DNA of 64,000 nt, from assembly GCA_009667805.1 (NCBI GenBank), contig CM019067.1, forward strand, positions 161,157,049 to 161,221,048, written 5' to 3'. Below the pieces are notes generated by a model that searched no databases, was not told the origin of the DNA, and saw nothing but the letters and a program-made list of their open reading frames with translations. Source of the stretch: Leptobrachium leishanense (lineage: Eukaryota; Chordata; Amphibia; Anura; Megophryidae). Numbering within the stretch: the first letter of the stretch is position 1; each line of letters begins with the position of its first letter. A program made the translations under genes and the position numbers. Positions 45,600 through 57,891 of the stretch are shown in pieces.

Positions 45600-45983
45600 A
45601 CCTTTTCATTATAATTCATAGGACCTTATACGCAAATTCCAGGCATTTTCCTTCAGTAGTTTTTTTTTGTAAACAGCATTTCAACTTTGACACTTTCAAT
45701 CTTATTGTTTGTTAGTTTTTTTTACCCCGTTCAGCTTGTCAGCTTTTTTCGGCTGGTCTGGGCTGGTCAGACTAGCTGGTCTGCGTTGATTGGCCTGTTT
45801 TTTGCGGGGGTTTTCGTTGAGTTTTCAGCAGGTGTTCGACGGGTGTTCGGCGGGTTTTCCATGCCCTTCGGGGACCCTGCGGTGGATGCTGAATTCACTG
45901 CAGGGTGGGGAACTTTGATTTCCCGAAGTGCAGGGAAGCGCGAGGAATGGGAGAGCACAGAATTTTCAGCGACATGAATAACC
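45600..45983 (-). mobile_element. F1-family fragment
   Basis: Reverse-oriented left part of F1: GGGGACCCTGCGGTGGATGC (about 45869-45888), and the end near GACATGAATAACC (45971-45983). The far part is missing. Confidence 0.65.
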
Positions 45984-46672
45984 TCTTGTGCTTAAAAAGA
46001 TCAGACTGCAGAAAAAGGCAGACGGGGCAGCACTATGCACCAAAACATAAGAATGGACATAGCTTATCATGGTTCTTTGCATTCTACTGTCATTGTGATT
46101 TTGAGTTATTCTTGTTTTCATTATCCAGTACATCCAAAGACCCTAAATGCACCTAAAACTGATAAAAGCAGTTTGAAACACTTGCAGAAATAACTCAACA
46201 TTGAGTTGCAATTGAAAAACTGTGCAGATAATCTTATTCTGGTTTATTCCAATGGTCTTTCTAAAGAAAAAGTGGAAAAAAAATCAGAGTTTTGGCTAAT
46301 CTTTATTTTTTATATAATTATTGCATCTTTAGTGATACAGTTACTTGAATTAGAATGTGGGTGTGCTGCTGAGTACATTGAAATAATAGATATTATTTTA
46401 AAAAAAAGTAAATATGGAACCTTTCTTTGCTTATAAATTGTGCAGATGGCTCTGCTTTGATGGTTCTTAGTATTTGTAATCAACATTTGATTGTAATGTT
46501 ATGGGATCATGCCAATTATTTTTTGTAGAATTGGAAGTATCATACAGCAGCTCAGAAAATGCACCGGGACAGCATGAAAAAAATAGAAGCCATGTGCATG
46601 CTGATACTTCAGGCAAAGAAGCACACCCATGAAACTTCTGTATTGACTTTAGTGCTGGAAGAAGCCCCAGAG
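45984..46672. other. unassigned interval
   Basis: No feature supported. Confidence 0.4.
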
Positions 46673-46680
46673 AGAGATAA

Positions 46681-48457
46681 TAGGGATGGGCTGCCGGTTC
46701 GAATCAGTTCGATGTTCGCATCGAACATCGGCTGTTCGAAAGTTCGCGAAATTTGAACTTTTCAGGCCGCTCGCAAAAAGTTCAAAAAAAAAATAATGTT
46801 GAATTTTATTTAAAAAATGCTTAAAAAATCCTAAGAAATCTAAAAATAAAGAGACTCTTTACTGCAGAATATTATAAGCAATGGATATTGAATTAAAATG
46901 GAAATAATTTGAATATTGAAGCCTATGGGATAAAACAATCTTGTTGCTAAAACATCAGGCAGACAAGGCCCTCTAATCAGGCACTGTAGAGGGCAGCCCG
47001 CCAGGGCCTCCCAAGGATCCCTTGAGGAGCATGTGGCCACCGGATGACAGAGCTGTGACTGTGCGGGCAGGCCGGCCGGGTGCATGTGGCAGTGCATGTG
47101 GCGCAGGGAGGGAGCCACTGCACCTGCGGCCATGGCAGACCCCCCCCACAACCAGGATCCAGGGAGCCTCCACTGACTGACCACCAGGCTAAGGTAAGGC
47201 GACACATTTTTTTCTGGATCCACCAACAAGCGCAGCCTCCAGTCTCCCAAGCTGTTAGACGCTGCATACACCGGTGCGCTGTGTGCAGCTTCTGAGAAGA
47301 TACGCTATTAGTGTAGAGGGAGCGATGCAAAATGCGCAGCTGGCTTCCTCGCTACACTAATAGCGTATCTTCTCAGAAGCTGCACACAGCGCGCCGGTTA
47401 AAGCTAGCGTCAGACTGTAGAGGTGCTGCGCGGCAATGTGCAGAATCATATGCTGCATTATTATACTGTAAAAGCGCTGCCCGGCAGTGTGAGGATTAAT
47501 ATGCTGCATTAATTATTCTTCTTACAAATTTGGTTACTTAACCCGTTTGCATTTGGATTGTAATATTGTGACATCCAGGGCCCCGTGTGGCGATCGGGGG
47601 CCCCCCGGACGCATGGTGCCACCAGCTGACCGAATGGCAGGAGCTCCGGTAGCACCCGGCGCAGCTGTGAGTGATCAGGGGGTAGGGCGCGGCGTTATGA
47701 TGCGGAGCCGCTGGGACCTTTAAATCAGGAGAGCGCGCTTACACCTTGCCTTGCCGTGGAGTTTCATTCCCGCATCACTAGCTTACCGAATAAGTTACTT
47801 GTTACTTACCCTGCTTGTTCTGAGGACCCGATCTGTTGCCGGCTTTGCCTGCCATTTGACTATTGTCTCTGTGTACTCCCTGTCTGTTCTGTTTGCCTCC
47901 TGTTGCTACTGGTGTGCGCCGATTCTCACCATATACAGTAGCGCAGTACAAGTGCCTAAACGTTGCTGACCCGGTTTTGTTATAACAACTACTCTCGCTC
48001 TGCGCCCCTGTCTGGTATATTCGCTGCTTGTTACTGCTGGTGTGCTTCCATCCTGCCATATACTATAGCGCAGTACAAACATATATTGATCTCAGTCTGT
48101 GGTGTATATTGTTGGTGCTGTCTCCCTGGCCTGTGTGGCTGTTAAAGGTAAGGTTTAGTGGTCCCGAATCCCGACCATCCTAAGAATCGGAGGGTTAGAG
48201 GTCTGTTATTAGGGATCCTACCAGGTCTGTCCTGGGGAATCGTTACAAATATGCGGTGAACGGCGCAGCAAATGTTAATGCTCACGATATGACCAATATC
48301 TTGCATATATGCCGTCTTGGAGGGCACTTTAATTTTCGAACGTTCGAGCCCCATTGACTTGCATTGCGTTCAAGTCGTGTTTGCGTTCGAATTAGAACTA
48401 TTTCATATGTTCGAGTTCGAATGCGAACCGAACATGGGGGTGTTCGGCCCATCCCTA
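46681..48457. mobile_element. hAT copy A5
   Basis: Ends TAGGGATGGGCTG and CGGCCCATCCCTA. Target duplication AGAGATAA (46673-46680) and ATAGATAA (48458-48465), 7 of 8. The segment 46960-47210 matches 31440-31680 of copy A4, and 47760-47990 matches 32640-32860. It carries an inverted repeat at 47271-47397. Confidence 0.9.
47271..47397. repeat. inverted repeat, 46-bp arms, 35-bp spacer
   Basis: Arms 47271-47316 and 47352-47397 are complements with one or two mismatches, including GAGAAGATACGCTATTAG. Confidence 0.92.
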
Positions 48458-48513
48458 ATAGATAACATCATTTCTCTGGGAGTAGAGTTGGAGGAACTGC
48501 CAGTGAGAAACAT

Positions 48514-49806
48514 TGGGGGTTAGTCAGAGAGATCCGAAATGTGGCCGAACATTTCGGGGACACATGGCTATTCAGAGAGCAGGCAATTCGCCAAATTTTT
48601 GCCAACTGCCTGCACGTACGGTGCCTGTTCAAGGGCAGTGAAATTTCCCATAGAGAAGCAATGCTTTGTCTATTCAGAGAACACCGAACAGCTGAGGAAT
48701 GTCAGTGAAGTTCCCTGCCGTTCGGCGGTTTCATTCGTCAGGTTTATTCAGGCGAATCCCATAGGCTTCAATGTTAAAAATATTCCAGTTTTAATTCAAC
48801 ATCTAATAAACCGTTTATCATTTTATTCTGCAGTAAAAATTCTCTTTATTTTTAGATTTTTTAGGATCTTTTAGGCTGGGGTCAGACTAACGCATTTTGA
48901 ACGTGCGTTTAGGCACACTTAATCACGGCCGTAGTAGCAGCAAATGACAGGCAATGACGGCCAATATACGAAGTACAGCCGCACGAAAGTTTGGCCGCGC
49001 AACGCAAGCGGCAAGTGAACGCATTTTTCCGATAACGTCGAACCGCTAGTACTGACGTACAGAGTGCGCTGCGCCCGCATAGCGGCGTGTGTGCGTGATT
49101 AGGAGACGTCAGACGTTGCTAATGTCCGGCCTACATAACGTCCAAATTGAATTGGTTACTCATATTTCTCATTTTATATACAATCTGTAAAAAATCACGG
49201 CTGAAAATGTGCATCGTATGACCGTTTTCACGTCTTTCGTGAAAAAATACGTCAATGCGTTCGGACGCACTTTTTTACGGACGACGCAAAAAATGCATTC
49301 GTTTGACCCTAGCCTCTCTGTTTCTCCATTTTTTTTTTTAAATTGTTTTTTCATTTTTCTGTAACAGACCTTTTTATTATCATTCATTGGATCTTATATG
49401 TAAATTCCAGACATTTTCGTTCAGTAGTTTTTTTGCAAAAAGCGTTTCAAATTTCAAACTTTCAAGTAAGCTGTTTTTTTTGTTTTTTTCCGCCCAGTTC
49501 AGCTGTGTGTCGGTTTTTTTCCAGTGGCTGCACTGCGATGTGATAGGCGGCTGCTCGGATTTTTCCAGCGTGTTCGGATTTTGCGGCGGTTTCTGCAGGT
49601 TTTCGATGAGTTTTCGATGAGTATTCGATGAGTGTTCGGCGAGTGTTCTGTGGGTTTGTGGTGAGTATTCCCTGCACTACGGGGGCCCTTCGGTGCTTGC
49701 TGAATACACTGCATGGTTGGCGAACTTGAAATCGCCAAATCGCCCTGAAGTGCGGGGAACGAAAGTCACTGAACGTGCGGTGACTTTTCGGATCTCTCTG
49801 AATTCA
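48514..49806 (-). mobile_element. F1-family element (reverse) split by a Harbinger MITE
   Basis: Left end GGGGGTTAGTCAGAGAGATC and right end GATCTCTCTGAATTCAG. Inside, read on the minus strand, are the GTCACCGCACGTTCAGTGAC hairpin (49765-49784 region) and the shared AATAAAG block (48770-48860). It begins about 50 bp beyond copy A5. Confidence 0.75.
48874..49314. mobile_element. PIF/Harbinger-like MITE, copy 3
   Basis: Left end GGCTGGGGTCAGACTAACGC, right end complementary to GGCTAGGGTCAAACGAATGC. TTA precedes it, but TCT follows, so the duplication is not intact. Confidence 0.82.
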
Positions 49807-50207
49807 GACCATTTTGGAAACCACTCTGGAAGAAGTCTTTGAAACGGTCTCTAGTACTGTGTCTTCTCAGGTCTCAGAACCTGAACCTGAGGAACCTCCA
49901 GCTCCAAACTGTGGTTTCCTTACCTGCTAATTTACCCGAGCAAGCACCAGATATCTTAATCGCAGAATGTCCCCAGGTAAGTTTTGAAAAATGCACATTA
50001 GATTTTAGATCTTCTCAGTAGAATGCCAATTGTAGGATAACTCAAAAAAAGCCTACAAGTGAATATTATGCCAAGTTACAATAATTAAAACATTACTTTT
50101 ATTCACTGAATACAAACAAAAAAAACAAGCAAGAAGAAGCTTTAAAACACAGAGTACTCATTTATTTAAGTTATGGAGTAATATAAATCTAAGTAAAATT
50201 CCAGTTT
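49807..50207. other. unassigned interval
   Basis: A short open frame (49839-50021) has no recognisable similarity. No repeat boundary seen. Confidence 0.4.
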
Positions 50208-50499
50208 CTCATGAATAGGGATGAGCTGTTCAGGTTCGGACGGTTCGGGGTTCGACCCGAACTTAGCCTGTTCGAGCAGATCGCGAACCCCCTAACATTT
50301 CCGAGTGTTCGCGCATGTTCGACCACAATGGACCACAATGCATTTTCCCACTGCCTGAAGCTCGTAATTGGCTACAGCCTTGCACCTGACCACAGGTCTG
50401 GTGCAAGACTGGTTGAACACTATGCCAATCACCGCTCAGAGTCCTGATTGGGCAAATTTTGCCCAATCATGGGCTCACAGAGCTAAGTCCCGCAGCACA

Positions 50500-50508
50500 C
50501 TATATAAG
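50500..50508 (+). promoter_or_regulatory. putative transposase promoter
   Basis: CTATATAAGG at about 50500-50509, about 810 bp before the start codon. Upstream is a perfect palindrome containing two inverted CCAAT words, TGATTGGGCAAA and its complement (50445-50468). TATA plus paired CCAAT boxes suggests a polymerase II promoter. The start site is inferred. Confidence 0.55.
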
Positions 50509-50619
50509 GTTTCAACGCAGCGCTTTCTGCACGCATTTCAGAGGAGATTTCAAAGAAGATAGTTGTGTGTGTTGTTACTGCCGGTCTGCCACACTACTGG
50601 GGGGGTCTCATTTCGACCA

Positions 50620-51205
50620 AATATCAGGGAATTTAGGTGATGTGTGTCTTGTCACTGTGCCAGCAAGTTTTTTGGGGTTTACAACTTTATTTAAAACATT
50701 TGTGAATTAAGGTGATCTTCTGGGTCTTGTCACCACTCACCACTGTGCCAGCAAGTCTTTTTGGGTGTAATTTTTACCAAATATCAGGGAATTTAGGTGA
50801 TGTGTGTCCTGTCACTGTGCCAGCAATTTTTTTGGGGGTTTACAACTTTCTTTAAAACATTTGTGAATTGAGGTGATCTTCTGGGTCTCGTGACACAGCC
50901 AGCAATTATTTTTGGGGCTCACTAATTTCTTTAAAACACTTGTGAATTAAGGTGATCTGTGTCTCGTCATACAAACAGTACCACGCTGTAGTTTGGGGCT
51001 CACTAATTTCTTTAAAACACTTGGGAATTAAGGTGATCTGTGTCTCGTCATACAAACAGTACCACGTTGTATTTTGGGGCTCACTAATTTCTTTAAAACA
51101 CTTGGGAATTAAGGTGATCTGTGTCTCATCATACAAACAGTACCACGCTGTATTTTGGGGCTCACTGATTTCTTTAAAACATTTGTGAATTAAGGTGATC
51201 TGTCT
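50620..51205 (+). repeat. tandem repeats in the transposase leader (81-bp and related units)
   Basis: Near-identical 81-bp units at about 50947-51190 contain GTCATACAAACAGTACCACG. More diverged units with GGTGATGTGTGTC and TCTTTAAAACA extend left to about 50620. Confidence 0.88.
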
Positions 51206-51321
51206 CTTGTCACTGGCTGCCAGCTATCAGTGTGTCTCACTGAGTTAAACCACAGTTATTTAAATTTTTATACCAGAGTTGAATCAGAGTTCTGTATATA
51301 TTAATCTATATATCACTCACC

Positions 51322-54300
51322 ATGTCTGAAAGAACAAAAAGGACAGGCAGACGCTCCCAGCCACAGATAAGAGGGAAAGCAGCCCCTGTGTCGGGAGGCT
51401 GTGTCTCTGGTCGTGGTGGACGTGGTGCATCCTCTGCAGAGGCACGCTTGTCCTTTCTAACTGGTGCTGGCCATCTTAAGCAGCAGCAACATACAGAGGA
51501 CTTGGTGGATTGGCTAACCAGGCCATCCTCATCCTCCGAGTCCTCTGCCAGCCAGGCTTCTAGTGCTTTACAGTCCACCTCAGCTGCCAAAGCATCTAAT
51601 GCAGCCTCCATGTCCACAGCTACTCCTGCCGTTGCCTCGCTATCACACACGGAGGAGTCAGCTGAATTGTTTGACTACAATGAAAGTGACATGCTGCTTG
51701 AGGATGTGCAGCAAGTACAGTACTCTGATTCAATCTCTGAGGTTGAGCAAGGGAGTATAATCAACCTAGAGGAAGGGGGTGCTAGTGATGACACACAAAT
51801 AACTGCCACTCATGTTGCCCCAGCAGCTGCAGCATACTGCCAAGTTGGCTCCAGTGACGAGGAGATAGGGGGTGAAGATGACATTGATGATGATGAGGTC
51901 ACTGACTCCATCTGGGTGCCAGATCGAACTGAGGAATCAAGTGAGGAGGAGGGGGAGGAGGAGGAGGAGGAGGCACAGCAAACACGAGGCACAACATCCT
52001 CTGTGACCAACCGTAGCACTAGCCAGTCCAAGGCATCACATGTCAGAGCTGCTCCGGTGCAGAGCGCTGTTGTCTCAAAGAACACATGCAGGAACTCTGC
52101 TGTCTGGGAGTTCTTTAAGAACTGTGCAGCAGACCCCACCGTTGCTATTTGTAATCTATGTCAGAGGAGGCTGAAGCGTGGGATAAACACCGGACGCTTG
52201 GGTACCACATGCTTGAGGCGACATATGAACAAGTGCCACACATCCCGTTGGGGCAAAACTTTGCGTAGGTCCTCCTCCTCCTCATCTGTCTCTACCCACA
52301 CTGTATGTACTGCCATGCAATTGCCTACAACCTCCACCGACAGGGATGATGCTACAGTAATGGATGTACCAGCAGGTCCTTCCTCACAATGTGACATCAT
52401 CCCAGTAGCTGAAGATTTACGCAGTCAGATTACGTTGCCGCAGCTGCTGCAGCGAAAGAAAAAATATAGTCCCAACCATCCCCAAGCACAGCGTCTAAAT
52501 GCCAGCTTAGCAAAATTACTCGCATTGCAGCTGTTGCCTTTCTAGCTGGTGGACTCTGCTCCCTTCCGTGAATTTGCTGAATGCGCTGTACCACAGTGGC
52601 AGGTTCCAAAACGCCATTACTTTTCACGCAAGGCCATTCCAGCACTATACCAGCACGTGGAAGACAATGTTATCCAGTCATTGGGAAAGGCAGTCAGCAG
52701 CAAGGTGCATGTCACTTTAGACACGTGGTCCAGCAAGCATGGACAGGGTCATTACATTTCCTTCACGGCACACTGGGTAACTCTGATTGCAGCTGGGAAG
52801 GATCCAAGACGGGGCTCTGTGCTGGAGCTTGTTCATCCACCACGCCTCCAGAAAGCTGCTTGTATGAGGTCTGTCTGCTCCACCACCACCACCTCTTCCT
52901 CCTCCTCTTCCTTCTCTGTCTCTGGGGAAGTGGCAGTTAAACCGACGCCTGACAGGGTGTACGCAATGGCTCAAGCAAAAAGATGCCATACTGTGCTTGA
53001 GCTGGTTTGTTTAGGGGACAGGAGCCACACCGGGTCAGAAATTTTGTCAGCTCTGCAGGGGCAGGTGCAGAGATGGTTAACACCACGCCAGCTTGAGCTG
53101 GGAATGATCGTCTGCGATAATGGCAGCAACCTTCTCTCCGCCCTAAGCAAGGGTAAATTGACGCATGTACCATGCCTAGCACACTTCCTAAATCTGGTGG
53201 TACAGCGTTTCCTAACCAAGTACCCAGGGCTGCCAGAGCTTCTCATACAGGCCAGAAAAGTCTGCAGCCACTTCAGACAGTCATTCCCAGCAAGCGTTCG
53301 CCTGGCAGAAATTCAAAGAGAATTCCACCTTCCCACAAACCGTCTGATCTGTGACATGCCCACCAGGTGGAATTCGACATTAGCAATGCTGCAGCGTCTG
53401 CACAAGCAGCAGAGGGCCATCAACGAGTCGCTGTGTGAGTATGGCACAAGGACAGGTTCAGGTTAACTTGGTTTTTTTCCCACCCCGCAGTGGCTGATGA
53501 TCAAGGATGCATGCACTGTACTGTCACCATTTGAGGAGGCAACGAGGATGGTGAGCAGGGACAGTGCATGCATCAGTGACACAATTCCTTTAATGTTCCT
53601 GCTGGAGCACACTCTGCGGGGAATTATAGATGTGGCTCTAGAGGCAGAGCAGCGGGAGGAAGAGGAGACCTTCCCTAGCTCTCAAGGCCCCAGTCTTTCA
53701 GCAGACAGCATTCCAGCGGGTCCTACTCAGATCAGACAGGAGGAGGATGAGGAGGAGGAGGACTATTTAAGTAGTGGGGGCATTGAAGGTGGGGATTCGT
53801 CAAGGCAGGGTTTTGTGTGCCCAGAAACAGAAGGGCTTGTGCGTTGCTGGGAGGAGGAAGTGCACGATACGGTCATCCTCATTGACCAGGAAGACTCGGC
53901 AGCTAATGCCACCTCCAACCTACGCTGCATGGGCTCCCTAATGATGCAAAGCCTGCTAAAGGACCCCAGGATTCGTGCTATCAAGGAGAAGGATCATTAC
54001 TGCTTGGTAACCCTTCTTGATCCACGATACAAGGGGAAAGTTGCAGAGCTCATCCTGCCCGCACAGAGGGAGCACAGGATGACAAAACTTGAGGACGCTC
54101 TAAAGCGAAACTTGTGTAACTCCTTTCCAGGCACTGTTAGATTACCAAGTGCTGACACACGTGCTTCTGAGGCTGCAGGTGATCAGAGGAATAGCGGTGA
54201 AGGCCAGGGCTGCTTGACTGATGCATTTTTAAATTTTTTTAGTCCTCGACGCCCAGGGATGTCAAATGTAGGCACCCATTGCCAGCGTCTTCACCGTATG

Positions 54301-54747
54301 GTGCAGGACTACCTAGGGGCAAGAGCAGACCTGGATACTTTTCCAGCAGATGATCCACTGGCTTACTAGGTGTTGAGATTGGATCACTGGCCAGAACTTA
54401 GCCAATATGCTATGCAGCTACTAGGTTGCCCTTCATCTAGCGTGCTTTCCGAAAGGACGTTCAGTGCCGCTGGAGGTTTTGTCACAGACAAAAGAGTGCG
54501 TCTGTCCACCGACTCTGTAGACCGGCTGACATTTATAAAAATGAATCAGTCCTGGATCAGCAGCTATCAATCCCCTGATGCCGAAGTAACGAAAAATAGA
54601 TCGGGTATGTCTTCTGCATGCACAAAACCTCCAGCACTGAACTCTTCCACAATACCACAAAAGGGTTACGGTGTGAATGCACTTGCTGCCATGAAAGGCA
54701 CAATATTTGGCTGCACTGACGCCTGTGCCAGATTTATATCATTTTAA
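51322..54747 (+). pseudogene. hAT transposase with N-terminal BED zinc finger, three in-frame stops
   Basis: One frame runs from ATG at 51322 (in CACCATGT context) to TAA at 54745 and encodes the enzyme that would cut and rejoin hAT ends. Residues 1-230 are Ser- and acid-rich (EESSEEEGEEEEEE). A BED-type finger follows at about 258-305 (CNLC, then HMNKCH). The RNase H-like core has TLDTWS (first catalytic Asp, codon 52720-52722), CDNGSN (second Asp, 53116-53118) and TRWNST. The hAT C-terminal dimerisation region has GCPSSSVLSERTFSAAG, with the likely catalytic Glu at 54451-54453. Stops are TAG 52543-52545, TAA 53464-53466 and TAG 54367-54369, the last where this family usually has Trp. No frameshift was needed, so loss of function is recent. 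A polypyrimidine-CAG at 53468-53490 looks like a splice acceptor, so the middle stop could lie in an intron. Confidence 0.9.
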
Positions 54748-56720
54748 TTTTTTGAACAGCAGGGTCCAACCCTGCACTCTTCCACAATACCACAGAGGGG
54801 TTACTGTATGATGATACTTGATGGCCTGGCACCAAAGGCACAATATCTGGGTGCACTGACGCCCATTACCAGATCAAAAACATTTCAATATAGGACCACA
54901 TGGTCCACCCCTGCACTCTTCCACAATACCACAGAGGGGTTAGGCTAGGGTCAGATGAGCGCATTTTCTATGGACTGTGCGTCCGTGCAGTACGGACGTA
55001 CTTACTGACTGACGACAAGGTAGTGGCCACACACAGTCGGTTTTTTTCACTGACGTATTTTTTGACTGATGTAGCAGGGAAAATAAATTACAATGAAAGA
55101 ACATTCTGTCCATCAAAAATGCTGGACATATAAATGCAGTCCGTCTGACCTTGTTGCATCACTCACACACAAAGCTATGCGGACGTTGTGGACGTGGCGC
55201 ACTCTGCACGTCCGTTCTAGCAGTATTACGTTCTTGCCTAACCTGCGTCCGTTTGCAGCGTCCGTCAGCCCCCGCACTTCTGTGCGGACGTACTTCGTGT
55301 GTGGGGCTCCATTTAACACAATTGTATGCTATCACGGACGTACTTATGTGCGGGCAACACGGACGTTAACACTGCGTTCGTCTGACCCCAGCCTTACTGT
55401 ATGATGATACTTGATGGCCTGGCATTAAAGGCACAATATCTGGGTGCACTGACGCCCATTAACAGATAAAAAAAAAACGCTTTTCAATATAGGACCACTT
55501 GGTCCACCCCTGCACTCTTCCACAATACCACAGAGGGGTTACTGTATGATGATACTTGATGGCCTGGCATTAAAGGCACAATATCTGGGTGCACTGACGC
55601 CCATTACCAGATCAAAACATTTTCAATATAGGACCACATGGTCCACCCCTGCACTCTTCCACCATAACACAGAGGGGTTACTGTATGATGATACTTGATG
55701 GCCTGGCATTAAAGGCACAATATCTGTGTGCACTGACGCCCATTAACAGATAAAAAAAAAACACTTTTCAATATAGGACCACATGGTCCACCCCTGCACT
55801 CTTCCACCATACCACAGAGGGGTTACTGTATGATGATACTTGCTGCCCTGGCAGTCTTGCACCAAAGGCAGAATATCTGGGTGTACTGACGCCTTAACCA
55901 GATGCATATCTTTTAATATAGGACCGCAAGGTCCACCCCTGCACTCTTCCACAATACTACAGAGGGGTTACTGTATGATGATACCTGCTGGCCTGGCATT
56001 AAAGGCAAAATATCTGGGTGCACTGACACCCATTACCACCAGATCAAAAACTTTTCAATATAGGACCGCATGGTCCACCCCTGCACTCTTTCACAATACT
56101 ACAGAGGGGTTACTGTATGATGATACTTGATGGCCTGGCATTAAAGGCACAATATCTGGGTGCACTGACGCCCATTAACAGATAAAAAAAAAAACGCTTT
56201 TCAATATAGGACCACTTGGTCCACCCCTGCACTCTTCCACAATACCACAGAGGGGTTACTGTATGATGATACTTGATGGCCTGGCATTAAAGGCACAATA
56301 TCTGGGTGCACTGACGCCCATTACCAGATCAAAACATTTTCAATATAGGACCACATGGTCCACCCCTGCACTCTTCCACCATAACACAGAGGGGTTACTG
56401 TATGATGATACTTGATGGCCTGGCATTAAAGGCACAATATCTGTGTGCACTGACGCCCATTAACAGATAAAAAAAAAACACTTTTCAATATAGGACCACA
56501 TGGTCCACCCCTGCACTCTTCCACCATACCACAGAGGGGTTACTGTATGATGATACTTGCTGGCCTGGAAGTCTTGCACCAAAGGCAGAATATCTGTGTG
56601 CACTGACGCCCATTCCCAGATTCCTATCTTTTTAATATAGGACCACATGGTCCACCCCTGCACTCTACCACAATACCACAGAGGGGTTACTGTATGATAG
56701 TACTTGCATGCCTGGCACTA
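54620..56720 (+). repeat. ~145-bp tandem array in the hAT 3' region
   Basis: Units can be counted from TTACTGTATGATGATAC at 54801, 55394, 55539, 55678, 55823, 55968, 56110, 56256, 56395, 56540 and 56697. Spacings are mostly 139-146 bp. The order 145-139-145 recurs at 55394 and 56110, indicating a ~716-bp higher-order duplication. Diverged founder units lie at 54620-54800. Each contains CCACCCCTGCACTCTTCCAC. Confidence 0.93.
54943..55393. mobile_element. PIF/Harbinger-like MITE, copy 4
   Basis: Ends GGCTAGGGTCAGATGAGCGC and the complement of GTTCGTCTGACCCCAGCC. Perfect TTA duplication (54940-54942, 55394-55396). Inserted within a unit of the hAT array. Confidence 0.9.
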
Positions 56721-57389
56721 AAGGCACAATATCTGGGTGCACTGCCATTGACGCCTGTATCAGATTCATATCCTCAGAGGGGTTACGGTGTGACAGCACT
56801 GTTGCCGACGCTAAAAGCCCAATTTTAAAACACCTATTGTTACTTTCATCCAAAGCCTGCATAAGTTTCACAATAATTTATCCAAAAAAATCACTAAACT
56901 TTTTCTGCGCGTCCTAAAATGTCTTTTCATACAGGCTGCCGCCCCAAGCAGTTGTTTATGGATAGATTAAAGGAAAAGCATTTACCGTCATATGAAACGT
57001 CATTTCTTTGTTTTTAAGTATTTCTATACATCCTAGAAATCCGCCACTTCACGGGCAGGTTATGGGGACCTCCTAGGCACAATATTTGAAGGAATTTTTG
57101 GTTTTTATTTTTAACCCTTATTTCATGGAAAACTCACTGTCCCTTTAAAAACGTTTTTTTTAAAACTTTTTGTCCTTGTTTCCTGTCCCCCAGGGCACTA
57201 CTCAGACCCCCATACATCTTTTATCGCAAATATGTAGCATATATGCCCTCTTGGAGGGCACTCTAAAAAACCGAATTTACAGCCCCATTGACTTGCATGG
57301 GAGTTCGGGTTCGGTCCCGAACAAATGGGAAGTTCGGGTTCTGGCTCGAACCGAACTCGGGGGGTGTTCGGCTCATCCCTATGAACCCT

Positions 57390-57887
57390 GTTCACTTATT
57401 CAGCAATCTAGCAGCCCTGAAGAAACCCTTCCCCCCCATATGTTTCCTAAGAGATTATTAACTGGTATCCTGTTGACATACACCTTTTTATAGTCTGCTT
57501 TGGGAACCAAAATTATTCTTAAACAGTCAAAGAGAAAAAAAATTCATCAGCCTACTTACAATAAATAAACGTATGGCTTCAAGAGGAATCAATATTTTAT
57601 GCCCAAAAAGCAAAAATATATAAATATTTTAATCACTTAACCCTAGCGCTGTGACATGAATCAATAAATTGTTAACAATCACTTTCTGCCTTCTGTTTTT
57701 ATTTTATTCATTAGTTTTGCCCAATAAAACAGTTGTTTACAATCAAGAGCATCTCTGGATACAATTTGTAACTACAAATAAGACACAAAGCAAAAAATAA
57801 AACTGTAATATATTAATAAGTCATGGCCTCTGGCGCCAATACCATCCCAAAGGTTCAGGACTAACTAAAATTAGATTTTTGTTTTAG
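57390..57887. other. unassigned interval
   Basis: No feature supported. Confidence 0.4.
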
Positions 57888-57891
57888 TTAA

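Larger units (their letters stand above)
50216..57381 (+). mobile_element. full-length hAT element (A6) with transposase pseudogene
   Basis: Left end TAGGGATGAGCTGTTC and right end CGGCTCATCCCTA match the termini of copies A1, A3, A4, A5 and A7. Order: TTCG-rich end, TATA promoter, 81-bp repeats, transposase frame 51322-54747, ~145-bp repeat array, conserved right block. A Harbinger MITE sits in the array. The flanks (CTCATGAA left, TGAACCCT right) are not a matching 8-bp duplication, so the element may have recombined or its target copies decayed. This is the only copy here encoding a transposase. Confidence 0.9.

Noticed and set aside
50208..57389. 8-bp target duplication for the full-length hAT element
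   Set aside because: CTCATGAA and TGAACCCT do not match at equivalent positions. Sharing ATGAA with a shifted register is not good evidence.
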